43,969 nt of DNA, taken from NCBI GenBank assembly GCA_900314755.1, contig OMWH01000023.1:1-43969 (forward strand), given 5' to 3'. The DNA is from an uncultured Prevotellaceae bacterium (lineage in GTDB: Bacteria; Bacteroidota; Bacteroidia; Bacteroidales; Bacteroidaceae). The notes under the pieces were generated by a model. It worked only from the letters and a program-made list of their open reading frames with translations. It was not told the DNA's origin and did not search any database. Every line of letters begins with the position of its first letter. Positions within the stretch are counted from its first letter, which is position 1. Shown here piece after piece: positions 8,299 through 16,217 of the stretch. The position numbers and the translations under genes are program-made.

Positions 8299-8330
8299 CA
8301 AATATAAGATGAATTTTTGAATACTCCAAA
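8299..8330 (-). promoter_or_regulatory. Promoter of the HNH gene
   Basis: On the minus strand TTTG (8330-8327) and TATATTTG (8306-8299) are 20 nt apart. The ATG lies 23 nt further on. Confidence 0.8.
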
Positions 8331-8374
8331 TTTATTGCAAAAGAATGCGCGAAATCTGTAAAACATGTGAATAG

Positions 8375-8407
8375 TTTCACAGATATTGGCATTTTTACAT
8401 ATCTTCG
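8375..8407 (+). promoter_or_regulatory. Probable promoter of the 71-residue gene
   Basis: TTTC (8375-8378), a 21-nt gap, then TATCTTCG (8400-8407). It lies downstream of the ATG at 8367, so it favours the internal ATG at 8418. Confidence 0.5.
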
Positions 8408-8417
8408 CGAAAAAAAG

Positions 8418-8633
8418 ATGAACGACTCAAAAAGTTACCAAATATTTATGCGGCATCTGTTGAAGGCACATCAGCACATCGAATCAGCCCTATGTGAATT
8501 CAAAAACTTATCTACAGCAGACAAAAGCCAATATCGAAACATGAACTTTCATGCCAGCTTAATTGACATGGAACTCCTTCAACTTCTCAATGGTCATAAT
8601 GACTTAGATCTAATTTTTGATGAAGAGGAATAA
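8418..8633 (+). CDS. Small hypothetical protein, 71 residues
   Basis: Unrecognised. The product (MNDSKSYQIFMRHLLKAHQH...) is mostly helical and acidic at the end (LDLIFDEEE). An in-frame ATG at 8367 would add 17 residues, but the only promoter-like sequence lies between the two ATGs, so 8418 is preferred. It is divergent from the HNH gene and shares its A/T-rich composition. A role as an accessory of the islet is possible but nothing in the sequence shows it. Confidence 0.55.
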   Translation: MNDSKSYQIFMRHLLKAHQHIESALCEFKNLSTADKSQYRNMNFHASLIDMELLQLLNGHNDLDLIFDEEE

Positions 8634-8700
8634 CGAAGAAACCTCACTAAGTGAATCAACTCCAAAAAGATTTGCTGCATTAATAGTCCTATGAACATTG

Positions 8701-8723
8701 CACTTATTCAGCACTAAAAAGGG
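8701..8723 (+). repeat. Flanking direct repeat, left copy
   Basis: CACTTATTCAG followed by an A-rich stretch and AAGGG. It matches 9394-9416 at 20 of 23 positions in the same orientation. The pair brackets the DUF2442/DUF4160 genes and their promoter. Confidence 0.6.
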
Positions 8724-8790
8724 CTCCACTACAGAATTTAATTAAAAATGATGATAGGTTATTTAGCCCTTGTAAGTTACAGATATAGAT

Positions 8791-9066
8791 TTACTCTGGA
8801 TTGGGTTCAGGCAAAGGCTCAGAAGCCAATGTTGGGGGATAATCTAATCCATTCTCATAAAGGTACTCCGGGGCAATGTCAGCACCATTTACCCAGAAAA
8901 TGGTACCATCAAGTCCAAACTGGGTAAATAAACTCTTGTCTTTTAGTTCCTCAAACATGGGAAATTTCAACAATGGCTCCAGATTTACATATTTCTTCTT
9001 ACCATCATTGAATTGGCACAATAGTGCATAATCTCCCATATATTCAACATCAGTAACCTTTAGCAT
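8791..9066 (-). CDS. DUF2442 domain protein
   Basis: A 91-residue protein matching DUF2442: MLKVTDVEYMGDYALLCQFNDG, then YVNLEPLL, FTQFGLDGTIFWVNGADIAPEYLYE and a Pro-rich end. DUF2442 genes commonly sit beside DUF4160 genes, as here, and such pairs are suspected toxin-antitoxin-like modules. That role is not established by this sequence. A strong AAGGAGGT Shine-Dalgarno sequence precedes the ATG and overlaps the stop of the upstream gene. Such a site is unusual in Bacteroidetes and suggests coupling and possibly foreign origin. Confidence 0.8.
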   Translation of the reverse strand: MLKVTDVEYMGDYALLCQFNDGKKKYVNLEPLLKFPMFEELKDKSLFTQFGLDGTIFWVNGADIAPEYLYENGLDYPPTLASEPLPEPNPE

Positions 9067-9070
9067 AACT

Positions 9071-9320
9071 TTACCTCCTTATCTTATCTATTTTCTCTCC
9101 TTTTTGAGCCTTTTCCCATATTTCCAATACTTCCTCCTCATGCTCATCCAGGAAATTATTAACTATATGAACGGTTTTAACTTTAGATTTCCCCTCTACG
9201 ACTCTATCTTTAATTGTAATAGTAAATTCCTCGCCTCCGCATTTCACATGAATGTGAGGTGGATTATGGTCGAAAGCATATATAAATTAGTATGCCTTGA
9301 ATAATGAATATTGATCCCAT
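9071..9320 (-). pseudogene. DUF4160 gene with a single-base frameshift
   Basis: Downstream of the break the minus strand encodes AFDHNPPHIHVKCGGEEF and a tail ending EIWEKAQKGEKIDKIRR, a good DUF4160 match. That frame has a TAA three codons before the match and no start codon. From ATG 9320 a second frame gives MGSIFIIQGILIYI, the expected N-terminus, and then stops. The total length, 250 nt, is 83 codons plus one base. Removing one T in the TATATAT tract (about 9279-9285) joins the two into an 82-residue protein. The promoter is intact. Recent mutation, programmed slippage or a sequencing error could each explain it. Confidence 0.7.
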
Positions 9321-9336
9321 CTATTTATATTTTTTG

Positions 9337-9367
9337 CAAAGATAAGAATTATTTCTGAAACTCCAAA
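9337..9367 (-). promoter_or_regulatory. Promoter of the DUF4160-DUF2442 pair
   Basis: On the minus strand TTTG (9367-9364), a 19-nt gap and TATCTTTG (9344-9337). It points at the DUF4160 ATG 16 nt on. Confidence 0.8.
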
Positions 9368-9393
9368 GGATTCAAAAGGAAAATGTAGAATTA

Positions 9394-9416
9394 CACTTAT
9401 TCAGTACAAAGAAGGG
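9394..9416 (+). repeat. Flanking direct repeat, right copy
   Basis: CACTTATTCAG then AC and an A/G-rich end AAGGG. Partner of 8701-8723. The two are about 690 nt apart and enclose the DUF2442/DUF4160 module. Confidence 0.6.
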
Positions 9417-9447
9417 GAGGTCTACCGTACAATTTATTGTGTTTTTC

Positions 9448-9479
9448 TTTGGTAGTTTCCTCACTATTTTGTACCTTCG
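9448..9479 (+). promoter_or_regulatory. Promoter of the M15 peptidase gene
   Basis: TTTG (9448-9451), a 20-nt gap, TACCTTCG (9472-9479). The ATG follows after 47 nt. Confidence 0.75.
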
Positions 9480-9526
9480 CAAACGAGAATGACAAATCAC
9501 ATGAATAATCATTAAAGTGAAGGACT

Positions 9527-10285
9527 ATGAGACTGACCTCAAAGATATTGATGGCTGTCATCCTTTTTACCGCTGTCTCTGCGTCAGCACAACAACCGAT
9601 TCCCCAAGGGGCAATGATTCTGATGAAGACTTATTCTCACTTCGTCAAGGGTTATGAGAATGGTTATTTGCTGATGTCTGACGGCACAAAGTTGCTGTAT
9701 GATGACAGACGGGAGAAAACATTCCTGCAGAAACTGGATGACAGTGACCCGGAGGATATGTTTGCCTTTAAGTATGACAGGAATTCATGGACACCGGAAT
9801 ACCTGCAAGACGCTGGACGCAGTCGCTGTGAGCCCCTGTTCAAGAAGATGTATGGAGCGTCAGAGGCTGAGGTGAGAAAGAGCCTCGTCAGTGTAGACTG
9901 GTTTGGAGGAAAGGTACTGTTCACCAAGAACAACGGTGCTGCCGACAGTCTTCGTGCTGTTGCCGCAGAGTTGGCAAAACACCCGGAACTTCGCCCCTAC
10001 CTCAAGTCATCAGGCTCATTCCTGTGGCGCAAGGTAAGAGGTGCCAACCGCCAGAGTGCCCACTCCTATGGCATGACTATTGACATCGGTGTGGCAAAAA
10101 GTGACTACTGGCTATGGAAGAATCCTGGTAAGGGAGAGACGGAGCATATTGTCTATGCCAACAGGTTTCCTAAAGAGTTAGTGCTTATCTTCGAGAAGCA
10201 CGGTTTCATCTGGGGAGGACGCTGGTATCACTACGACACCATGCACTTTGAGTTCCGCCCAGAGATTCTTGCTGCTAATCCATAG
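9527..10285 (+). CDS. Secreted M15-family peptidase (D-Ala-D-Ala carboxypeptidase-like)
   Basis: A 252-residue protein with a Sec signal peptide ending near ASAQQ. The M15 zinc site is visible: H179 and D186 in SAHSYGMTIDIG, and H240 in DTMHFEFRPE, with D237 at the position of the usual catalytic acid. M15 peptidases trim peptidoglycan stem peptides. The precise bond (D,D or L,D) cannot be read from sequence. It has its own promoter and is followed by an independent transcription unit. Confidence 0.85.
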   Translation: MRLTSKILMAVILFTAVSASAQQPIPQGAMILMKTYSHFVKGYENGYLLMSDGTKLLYDDRREKTFLQKLDDSDPEDMFAFKYDRNSWTPEYLQDAGRSRCEPLFKKMYGASEAEVRKSLVSVDWFGGKVLFTKNNGAADSLRAVAAELAKHPELRPYLKSSGSFLWRKVRGANRQSAHSYGMTIDIGVAKSDYWLWKNPGKGETEHIVYANRFPKELVLIFEKHGFIWGGRWYHYDTMHFEFRPEILAANP

Positions 10286-10373
10286 TCTATTTTTAATATT
10301 CTGACAAAGTACCTCAAATTTTGGGGCTCAAAAGATTGAAAGAATGCAAAACATAAATAAAATCTTCATTTCT

Positions 10374-10405
10374 TTTGGTTTTTCCCTCGGTTTGCATTAC
10401 CTTTG
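10374..10405 (+). promoter_or_regulatory. Extended promoter shared in sequence with lysS
   Basis: TTTG (10374-10377), a 20-nt gap, TACCTTTG (10398-10405). The spacer and following CAAC are nearly identical to the lysS promoter at 35084-35115: both read GGTTTTTC, CTC and GTTTGCA at matching places. It lies downstream of ATG 10344, so the gene must start later, at 10452. Confidence 0.85.
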
Positions 10406-10451
10406 CAACACAAATAGCAATCATCTTACAACAACTATTAACTTATATATT

Positions 10452-12713
10452 ATGAAGTACAAACAACTATTGTTGCCCATAGCCACATTACTGATAAGTC
10501 TGCTACAGACCATCAAGTCGGAGGCGCAGAATGGCGATATCGCAGCAAGAATCAATCCCATCCTTTCGTATTCGACAGCACGAGACGGTCACATCGCCTT
10601 TGACACCTTTTTTGCCCCACTGAAAACGGGAACTGAGCAGATGAGCCTGCGTGGACAGGTAAGTCAAGTGATACAGAAGATTAACGTAAAGTCAGACTAC
10701 ACCTATGGACACACCACTGATACCATCAGTTTCAACCGCAAGGGCAACTTCACGAGAATCGTCTCGCCGAAGGTCGATCAGATGACCCCTGGCAAGAAGT
10801 ATCCTGACACACATTACAGTTTTCTGTTCAATGGAGATATCTGCACCGGTTATGTCTTTCGCGAATGGAACGACAATGCTAACTTCAACCACCCTATTGA
10901 ACATCGTGATGTCATAACCTATGAATATGACCAGAAAAACCGTCTGAGCAAGCAATGGCAGAAGGTGTATTTCGAAGAGAAGGACGGCAAACTACACGAG
11001 TCGCTCCAAGGTTTCACAAAAGACCCGATGCTTGCCATGGAATACGACCTTGAAGGCCGCCCGAATGCTGCCAGTGTAGGTAGCGACGAGCGAGTAAAAT
11101 ACGATTTTCAGGGACGGCTCACGCTGTGGATGTACATGAACAACACTGATGTTAAAGCCTCGGAATTCCTCTATAACACACAGGGATTACTAAGTTCCAC
11201 CAAGTATTACTCGCTCGACGGTATGGACGAAGTAGAATACATCGAAACGAGTTCTAGCATCTCATATAACGAAAAGGGCGACATTACTAAAATTACAACT
11301 ACCTCATGGACCTGTAATAACAAGTGGGTACATGTGCGCCGATTGAACACCACAACCACCAACTACACCTATTCCTACGATCAAAAGAACAACTGGACAC
11401 GTGTAGCCATCAAGGAAACTGTAAACGGTCGCACCGTACCGAAAGGCACTATCGAACGGGCAATTACTTATTGGAGCAAGGGCGGAAGCGACCAGACAAA
11501 AATCACCATTCCTGAAAACAAAGATCCCAACCATATATATGATTTGGCGGAAGTACCCCCCTCCTTCCCTGGTGGCAACAAAGCTCTTCACCATTATATT
11601 CGTGGAAAAATCCAATATCCAGAGGAAGCTAAGACCAACAAGCAAGGTGGCAGGGTTATCATCAGCATAGTCATAGAGAAAGATGGCACAGTATCTAATG
11701 CCAAGGTCTCAAAAGGTACATCCTATGAGGCACTCAACAACGAGGCACTACGCATCATCAATTCCATGCCCAAATGGATACCTGGAAAAGTCAACAACAA
11801 AGACGTAAGGGCAAGAGTCGCCATACCCGTCACTTTCACCCCTGAAAAAAGAGAAGCAACAGGAAGCCAAAACGAAAGTGGAAATGTGAATGAGTCAGTC
11901 AGCAGGAACAGTCCAAATAACAGCAGAAATGGCGACTCACATGGAGGGGGACACAAACCAAATAAAGACGAGAAGAAACCGAAACGACAGTACGAAGACA
12001 AACCTGCCTACTATACAGACTTCTCTGCACTTGTTAGAATTGGAACTATCGAATATGCTTTCAACGGCACACCGAAAGAGGATATTCCGCCCCGAACGGT
12101 AATCGATCACCCCTTTGGAATGCTACCACGCATCATTGACGAATACATTGCACCGTTATGGGTTTCGGCAACGTTCTACAAAGACAAAACCGAGAACGAT
12201 GCCATTTGCAAACGATTTGGCAACCTTGTTAACACAGAGTTCAAAAAATGTACAAGTGCCAAGATACCCACATATGTTTCTCCTACCGCACCAAACATCA
12301 ACATCGTCAAACCTTTTCATGCTGCTTGGATACAGGATTATCCAAATGTCTTCCCATTCATAAAAAACGAGAACGCCTTTATCACAATGGTGCTTGAAGC
12401 AGAGATGGACAAGAGCTGGGTAGAACTACCCACAGGCACAACTATGCACCTTGAAGCACTATTAATGACCCCTGACGGCTACGTGCTGACTACACCTGTG
12501 CATACAAGCGACAACAAGTTATTACTATATGTACGGCTGGATTACACATCAGCATACACCTTTAACAATATTACACAGATAGTCATTCTAAATCAATTAG
12601 CTTCTGAAACATTCACAAATGCATCTATAAGACAAGGTAAAATAAGCACAGAATACACGAAACGACTCAATACCTATAAAGAAAAAGTAAGGAAACGATA
12701 CAAGAATATTTAA
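10452..12713 (+). CDS. Secreted protein with a central TonB C-terminal domain
   Basis: A 753-residue protein. The start at 10452 gives a Sec signal peptide (LLLPIATLLISLLQTIKSEAQ) and lies 46 nt after the promoter; an in-frame ATG at 10344 is upstream of that promoter. Residues about 50-330 contain repeats like EYDQKNRLSKQW, EYDLEGRPNAAS and DFQGRLTLWM, reminiscent of YD/RHS-type repeats. Residues about 366-466 are a TonB C-terminal domain (PPSFPGGNKALHHYI, QYPEEAKTNKQGGRVIISIVIEKDG). A polar linker and about 240 unrecognised residues follow. The membrane anchor and Pro-rich spacer of a true TonB are absent, so energy transduction is doubtful. Only 2 nt separate it from the exonuclease gene. 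Confidence 0.75.
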   Translation: MKYKQLLLPIATLLISLLQTIKSEAQNGDIAARINPILSYSTARDGHIAFDTFFAPLKTGTEQMSLRGQVSQVIQKINVKSDYTYGHTTDTISFNRKGNFTRIVSPKVDQMTPGKKYPDTHYSFLFNGDICTGYVFREWNDNANFNHPIEHRDVITYEYDQKNRLSKQWQKVYFEEKDGKLHESLQGFTKDPMLAMEYDLEGRPNAASVGSDERVKYDFQGRLTLWMYMNNTDVKASEFLYNTQGLLSSTKYYSLDGMDEVEYIETSSSISYNEKGDITKITTTSWTCNNKWVHVRRLNTTTTNYTYSYDQKNNWTRVAIKETVNGRTVPKGTIERAITYWSKGGSDQTKITIPENKDPNHIYDLAEVPPSFPGGNKALHHYIRGKIQYPEEAKTNKQGGRVIISIVIEKDGTVSNAKVSKGTSYEALNNEALRIINSMPKWIPGKVNNKDVRARVAIPVTFTPEKREATGSQNESGNVNESVSRNSPNNSRNGDSHGGGHKPNKDEKKPKRQYEDKPAYYTDFSALVRIGTIEYAFNGTPKEDIPPRTVIDHPFGMLPRIIDEYIAPLWVSATFYKDKTENDAICKRFGNLVNTEFKKCTSAKIPTYVSPTAPNINIVKPFHAAWIQDYPNVFPFIKNENAFITMVLEAEMDKSWVELPTGTTMHLEALLMTPDGYVLTTPVHTSDNKLLLYVRLDYTSAYTFNNITQIVILNQLASETFTNASIRQGKISTEYTKRLNTYKEKVRKRYKNI

Positions 12714-12715
12714 AT

Positions 12716-13468
12716 ATGAGATTTATATCATGGAATGTGAATGGACTGAGGGCTTGCGAAGGCAAGGGCTTCAGCGATATCTTCAAGGAGTTGGATGCCG
12801 ACTTCTTCTGCCTGCAGGAGACAAAGATGCAGGAAGGACAACTCGACTTGCAGTTTGAGGGCTATACCTCCTACTGGAACTATGCCGAGAAGAAAGGCTA
12901 TTCCGGTACCGCCATCTTCACCAAACATCAGCCACTAAACGTGGAATATGGTATTGGTATTGACATACACGACCATGAGGGACGTGTCATCACCCTGGAG
13001 ATGAATGATTTCTTCCTTGTCTGCTGTTACACCCCCAACTCACAGGACGGTCTCAAGCGACTGGAGTACCGTATGTCATGGGAGGATGCCTTCCGTGCCT
13101 ATCTGAAGCGACTCGACGAGAAAAAGTCCGTCATCCTCTGCGGTGACCTGAATGTCGCTCATGAGGAGATAGACCTGAAGAATCCCAAGACCAACCGCAT
13201 GAATGCCGGTTTCACCGATCAGGAGCGTGAGAAGTTCAGCACGCTGCTTGCCAGTGGATTCATTGACACGTTCCGCACCCTTTACCCTGAGCAGGTCACC
13301 TATTCCTGGTGGTCCTACCGTTTTCAGGCACGTCAGAAAAACGCAGGATGGCGTATCGACTATTTCGTCACCAGCCAGCGACTCCTTGAGCGTATCGAAG
13401 ATGCCAAGATACACACAGAAATCATGGGTTCTGACCACTGTCCGGTAGAATTAACGTTAAAAGATTAA
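12716..13468 (+). CDS. xth: Exodeoxyribonuclease III (AP endonuclease)
   Basis: A 250-residue protein of the ExoIII/APE1 family, which cuts DNA at abasic sites and removes 3' blocking groups. Motifs in order: SWNVNGLRAC, FFCLQETKMQ (metal-binding Glu), Y near CCYTPNSQ, CGDLNVAHEEIDL, TYSWWSYRF, WRIDYFVTS and the final SDHCPVEL with the catalytic His. The gene starts 2 nt after the TonB-domain gene and has no promoter of its own in between, so both are likely co-transcribed. Confidence 0.95.
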   Translation: MRFISWNVNGLRACEGKGFSDIFKELDADFFCLQETKMQEGQLDLQFEGYTSYWNYAEKKGYSGTAIFTKHQPLNVEYGIGIDIHDHEGRVITLEMNDFFLVCCYTPNSQDGLKRLEYRMSWEDAFRAYLKRLDEKKSVILCGDLNVAHEEIDLKNPKTNRMNAGFTDQEREKFSTLLASGFIDTFRTLYPEQVTYSWWSYRFQARQKNAGWRIDYFVTSQRLLERIEDAKIHTEIMGSDHCPVELTLKD

Positions 13469-13556
13469 AAAGAAAAGTACGACGAAACGAAATTCGTTGT
13501 ATATTTGTCGCGGTTTTAATAAACCACTAAACATATTTTACTAAATAGAGAAAGTT

Positions 13557-14138
13557 ATGAAGAAGATTCTTTTAGCAGTGATGGCTGTTGCTGCCATCGG
13601 TTTCACAGCATGTGGTAACAAAGCTCAGCAGGGAGAAGCTACTGACAGTACTGCTGTTGAAGTAAATGTTGCTGACGAAGAGGCTGATGCCGCTATCGCC
13701 GCTCTGACATCTAACCTGGAGACAAAGGATGCTAGCAAATTCCAGCAGGCTCTTGACACTGTCAAGGCAAAGATTGCCGAGCTCATCAAGACCAATCCTG
13801 AGGCTGCCAAGCAGTATGTGGCAAGAGTACAGACATTCCTGAAGGAGAATGCCGATAAGGTAAAGGCTGTTGTAGGTGAGAACGCTGCTGTTGCCGCTGC
13901 CGTATCTGCTATCACTGACGTTGAGCCAGACAAGGTTGTCAATGGTCTGCTCGAGCAGGTTGGTGATGCCGCTACTGAGGCTAAGGACGCTGCTGTTGAC
14001 GCTGCCAACCAGAAGGTTGACGAGGCTAAGCAAGCTGCTACCGACAAGGCTAACGAGGTAAAGGACGCTGCCAAGGAGAAGGCTGCCGGTGCCATCGACA
14101 ATGCCGCTAATGCCGCTAAGAAGGGCTTGGGACTCTAA
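13557..14138 (+). CDS. Ala-rich lipoprotein with LEA-like C-terminal repeats
   Basis: A 193-residue predicted lipoprotein: KKILLAVMAVAAIGFTAC with a lipobox (FTAC at residues 16-19). The mature part is rich in Ala, Lys, Glu and Asp. Its last 55 residues show approximate 11-residue repeats (AKDAAVDAANQKVDE, AKQAATDKANEVKD, AAKEKAAGAIDNAAN), the amphipathic-helix pattern of LEA or apolipoprotein-like proteins. It probably coats or spans the outer-membrane/peptidoglycan space; function is not known. A -7 box TATATTTG lies at 13500-13507 but no clear -33 box. Confidence 0.75.
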   Translation: MKKILLAVMAVAAIGFTACGNKAQQGEATDSTAVEVNVADEEADAAIAALTSNLETKDASKFQQALDTVKAKIAELIKTNPEAAKQYVARVQTFLKENADKVKAVVGENAAVAAAVSAITDVEPDKVVNGLLEQVGDAATEAKDAAVDAANQKVDEAKQAATDKANEVKDAAKEKAAGAIDNAANAAKKGLGL

Positions 14139-14139
14139 A

Positions 14140-14171
14140 GATTGAAGAATTGAAAGATTGAAGAATTGAAG
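14140..14171 (+). repeat. 8-bp TTGAA tandem repeat after the lipoprotein gene
   Basis: TTGAA recurs at 14142, 14150, 14158 and 14166, period exactly 8 (alternating GAATTGAA and AGATTGAA). The array begins directly after the stop codon. The same kind of array lies at 28877-28898 and 39278-39306. Confidence 0.85.
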
Positions 14172-14213
14172 TTCTTTGAAGAACTGAGATTTTAACTTTT
14201 CATTGAATAAAAC

Positions 14214-14253
14214 AGCCGGTTCGCTGAATAAATTTCGCGAGCCGGCTCTTTTT
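14214..14253 (+). terminator. Terminator after the Ala-rich lipoprotein gene
   Basis: AGCCGGTTCGC (14214-14224) pairs with GCGAGCCGGCT (14237-14247) with one G-U pair, followed by CTTTTT. The right arm and T run overlap the promoter of the next gene. Confidence 0.8.
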
Positions 14254-14264
14254 GTCTACTTTTG
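14233..14264 (+). promoter_or_regulatory. Probable promoter of the Cthe_2159-type lipoprotein
   Basis: TTTC (14233-14236), a 20-nt gap, TACTTTTG (14257-14264). The -33 box lies inside the terminator hairpin of the preceding gene. Confidence 0.55.
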
Positions 14265-14305
14265 CATCATCTAATCTGAGTATAAACAATTAAAACGTAA
14301 CGAAT

Positions 14306-16183
14306 ATGAAAAAGACGATGATGCCCATCATGCTCATGGCAGCCATGACGATGATGACGATGACAACAGCTTGCTCTTCGGATGATCCGCTGAGCAATGA
14401 CAGTACGAACATCTTTGGTAATGATGACAACGACAACAGCGACAATTCCTCTGGAGGCAGCTCCACAGGCGGCAGTTCCACAGGAACATACAGTGAGATG
14501 TCCACCTTCACCATCGCTATCGACAAGACAACGGCAGAGCCTACCTCGACGGCTACGGCACAGTATCCTGAGGAGGGTGACGCTTTCAGCAACCATACTT
14601 TCGGGACGATTGTCAATATCGACATGTCAAGTCCTGCTGACCCAGGAGTGGAGGGCGTAACAGTAACCATAGACGGTCATCAGGTAACCACCGACCATGG
14701 CAGCACTGAGGGTATCTGCTATGTAGTGACTGGAACGACGACGGATGGTTCACTGGTCATTAATGGCAGTGCCGATTTCGAGCTGAACCTCAACAATGCC
14801 GACATCACCAGTACGACAACAACGGCTATTGACATGGAGGGAAAGGGCAGTGCCTACATGGTACTGACAGGCACCAACAAACTTTCTGACGGTACGACAG
14901 AAGACCACAAAGGTACTATCTTCAGCAAAGGCAAACTGTTTATCAATGGCGATGGTTCCCTGGAGGTCTATGGTAATTACAAGAATGGTATCCATGGCAA
15001 GAGTAATATCGTCATAGAGAAAGGTGTCAACCTCTATGTAAACTCCACGGAGAACAATGGCATCAAGGCTGGTGACAACATGTTCATCAACGGCGGTATC
15101 ATCAACGTAGAGGTTTCCGCAGATGGCGGCAAGGCTATCAACGGTGACGCTGACATCACGATTAATGGTGGACGTACGACTGTCATTGCCACAGGAAATG
15201 GTACCTGGGAGGTTGACGAGACACTCATCTATGGTGGTGACACCAAGGCGGCGGCAGGAATCGGCAGCGACGGTAATTTCTATATGAACGGCGGAGAAGT
15301 CTATGCTAAGGCTACCGGCAGTGGCGGCAAGGGCATCAAGGCAGACTACGAGGGCTACATTACTGGCGGAAAGATTCGTATCATCACAGAAGGTGGACTC
15401 TATTACAGTAATGGGTCTACAGAGAGTCATAACTACACAGGAAATACCGACAACCTGCCCAGTGTCTACACTTCATCACCCAAGGGTATCAAGATGGGAG
15501 GTAAAGACGAGAACGAAGTAGCGTATGGCGGTCCGTTGGTCATCTCAGGTGGAGACATCATGATACGTACCAGTGGCAATAACGCCGAGGGTATGGAGAG
15601 CAAGGGCACACTCGAGATCTCTGGAGGAACAGTCCTGGTATATGCTCATGACGATGCCATCAATTCTACAGGTGACATGACCATCTCTGGTGGCACAGTG
15701 GTAGCAGTAGGTACCAACAACGATGCCATCGATGCCAATGGCAACATGTATCTCAAGGGCGGCACGATTATCGCCTGTGGAGCCAATGGCGCAGAGGCAG
15801 GCATTGACATCAATGAGCAGAAGAAGCTCTACATCACCGGTGGATATCTCTTCGCTATCGGAGGACGTGTAGACGGCAACCTTGGAAGTACCTCACAGGG
15901 TATCGTCACCGCTACCGGTTCCATATCAGCCAACAGCACGGTCAGCATCAGTGACAGCAGTAAGACACTCTATACCTTCACGATGCCTCCCATCTCCTAT
16001 AGTGGCAGCAACTTCATCATCGTCAGCACTCCTGACCTGAAGAGTGGCAGCAGCTATACCCTCACCTCTGGTAACAGTTCTGCCAGTGTGACTGCCTCCA
16101 ACTCCATCAGCAGTTATAATGCTGGAGGAGGAGGTATGCCCGGAGGAGGTATGCCTGGCGGAGGTCCTGGACAGGGATGGTAA
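14306..16183 (+). CDS. Cthe_2159-type carbohydrate-binding beta-helix lipoprotein
   Basis: A 625-residue protein with a Met-rich signal peptide and lipobox (TTAC followed by SSDD). After a Ser/Gly/Asp-rich linker, repeated rungs such as TISGGTVVAVGTNNDAI, LFINGDGSLEVYGN and MYLKGGTIIACGANG indicate a right-handed parallel beta-helix. It resembles the Cthe_2159 family, described as binding cellulose and acidic polysaccharides with calcium. The tail GGGMPGGGMPGGGPGQGW is a glycine-rich end of unknown use. It should be surface-attached. The sensor kinase gene begins 34 nt downstream, so the protein and the two-component pair may belong to one unit, and it could supply or respond to the signal sensed. 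Confidence 0.8.
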   Translation: MKKTMMPIMLMAAMTMMTMTTACSSDDPLSNDSTNIFGNDDNDNSDNSSGGSSTGGSSTGTYSEMSTFTIAIDKTTAEPTSTATAQYPEEGDAFSNHTFGTIVNIDMSSPADPGVEGVTVTIDGHQVTTDHGSTEGICYVVTGTTTDGSLVINGSADFELNLNNADITSTTTTAIDMEGKGSAYMVLTGTNKLSDGTTEDHKGTIFSKGKLFINGDGSLEVYGNYKNGIHGKSNIVIEKGVNLYVNSTENNGIKAGDNMFINGGIINVEVSADGGKAINGDADITINGGRTTVIATGNGTWEVDETLIYGGDTKAAAGIGSDGNFYMNGGEVYAKATGSGGKGIKADYEGYITGGKIRIITEGGLYYSNGSTESHNYTGNTDNLPSVYTSSPKGIKMGGKDENEVAYGGPLVISGGDIMIRTSGNNAEGMESKGTLEISGGTVLVYAHDDAINSTGDMTISGGTVVAVGTNNDAIDANGNMYLKGGTIIACGANGAEAGIDINEQKKLYITGGYLFAIGGRVDGNLGSTSQGIVTATGSISANSTVSISDSSKTLYTFTMPPISYSGSNFIIVSTPDLKSGSSYTLTSGNSSASVTASNSISSYNAGGGGMPGGGMPGGGPGQGW

Positions 16184-16217
16184 TCATACACAATATAACC
16201 CCTATTCCTTGCGTTAT

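Noticed and set aside
10344-10451. Upstream ATG for the TonB-domain protein
   Set aside because: A strong promoter with exact spacing lies downstream of it at 10374-10405, and the later ATG opens a proper signal peptide.
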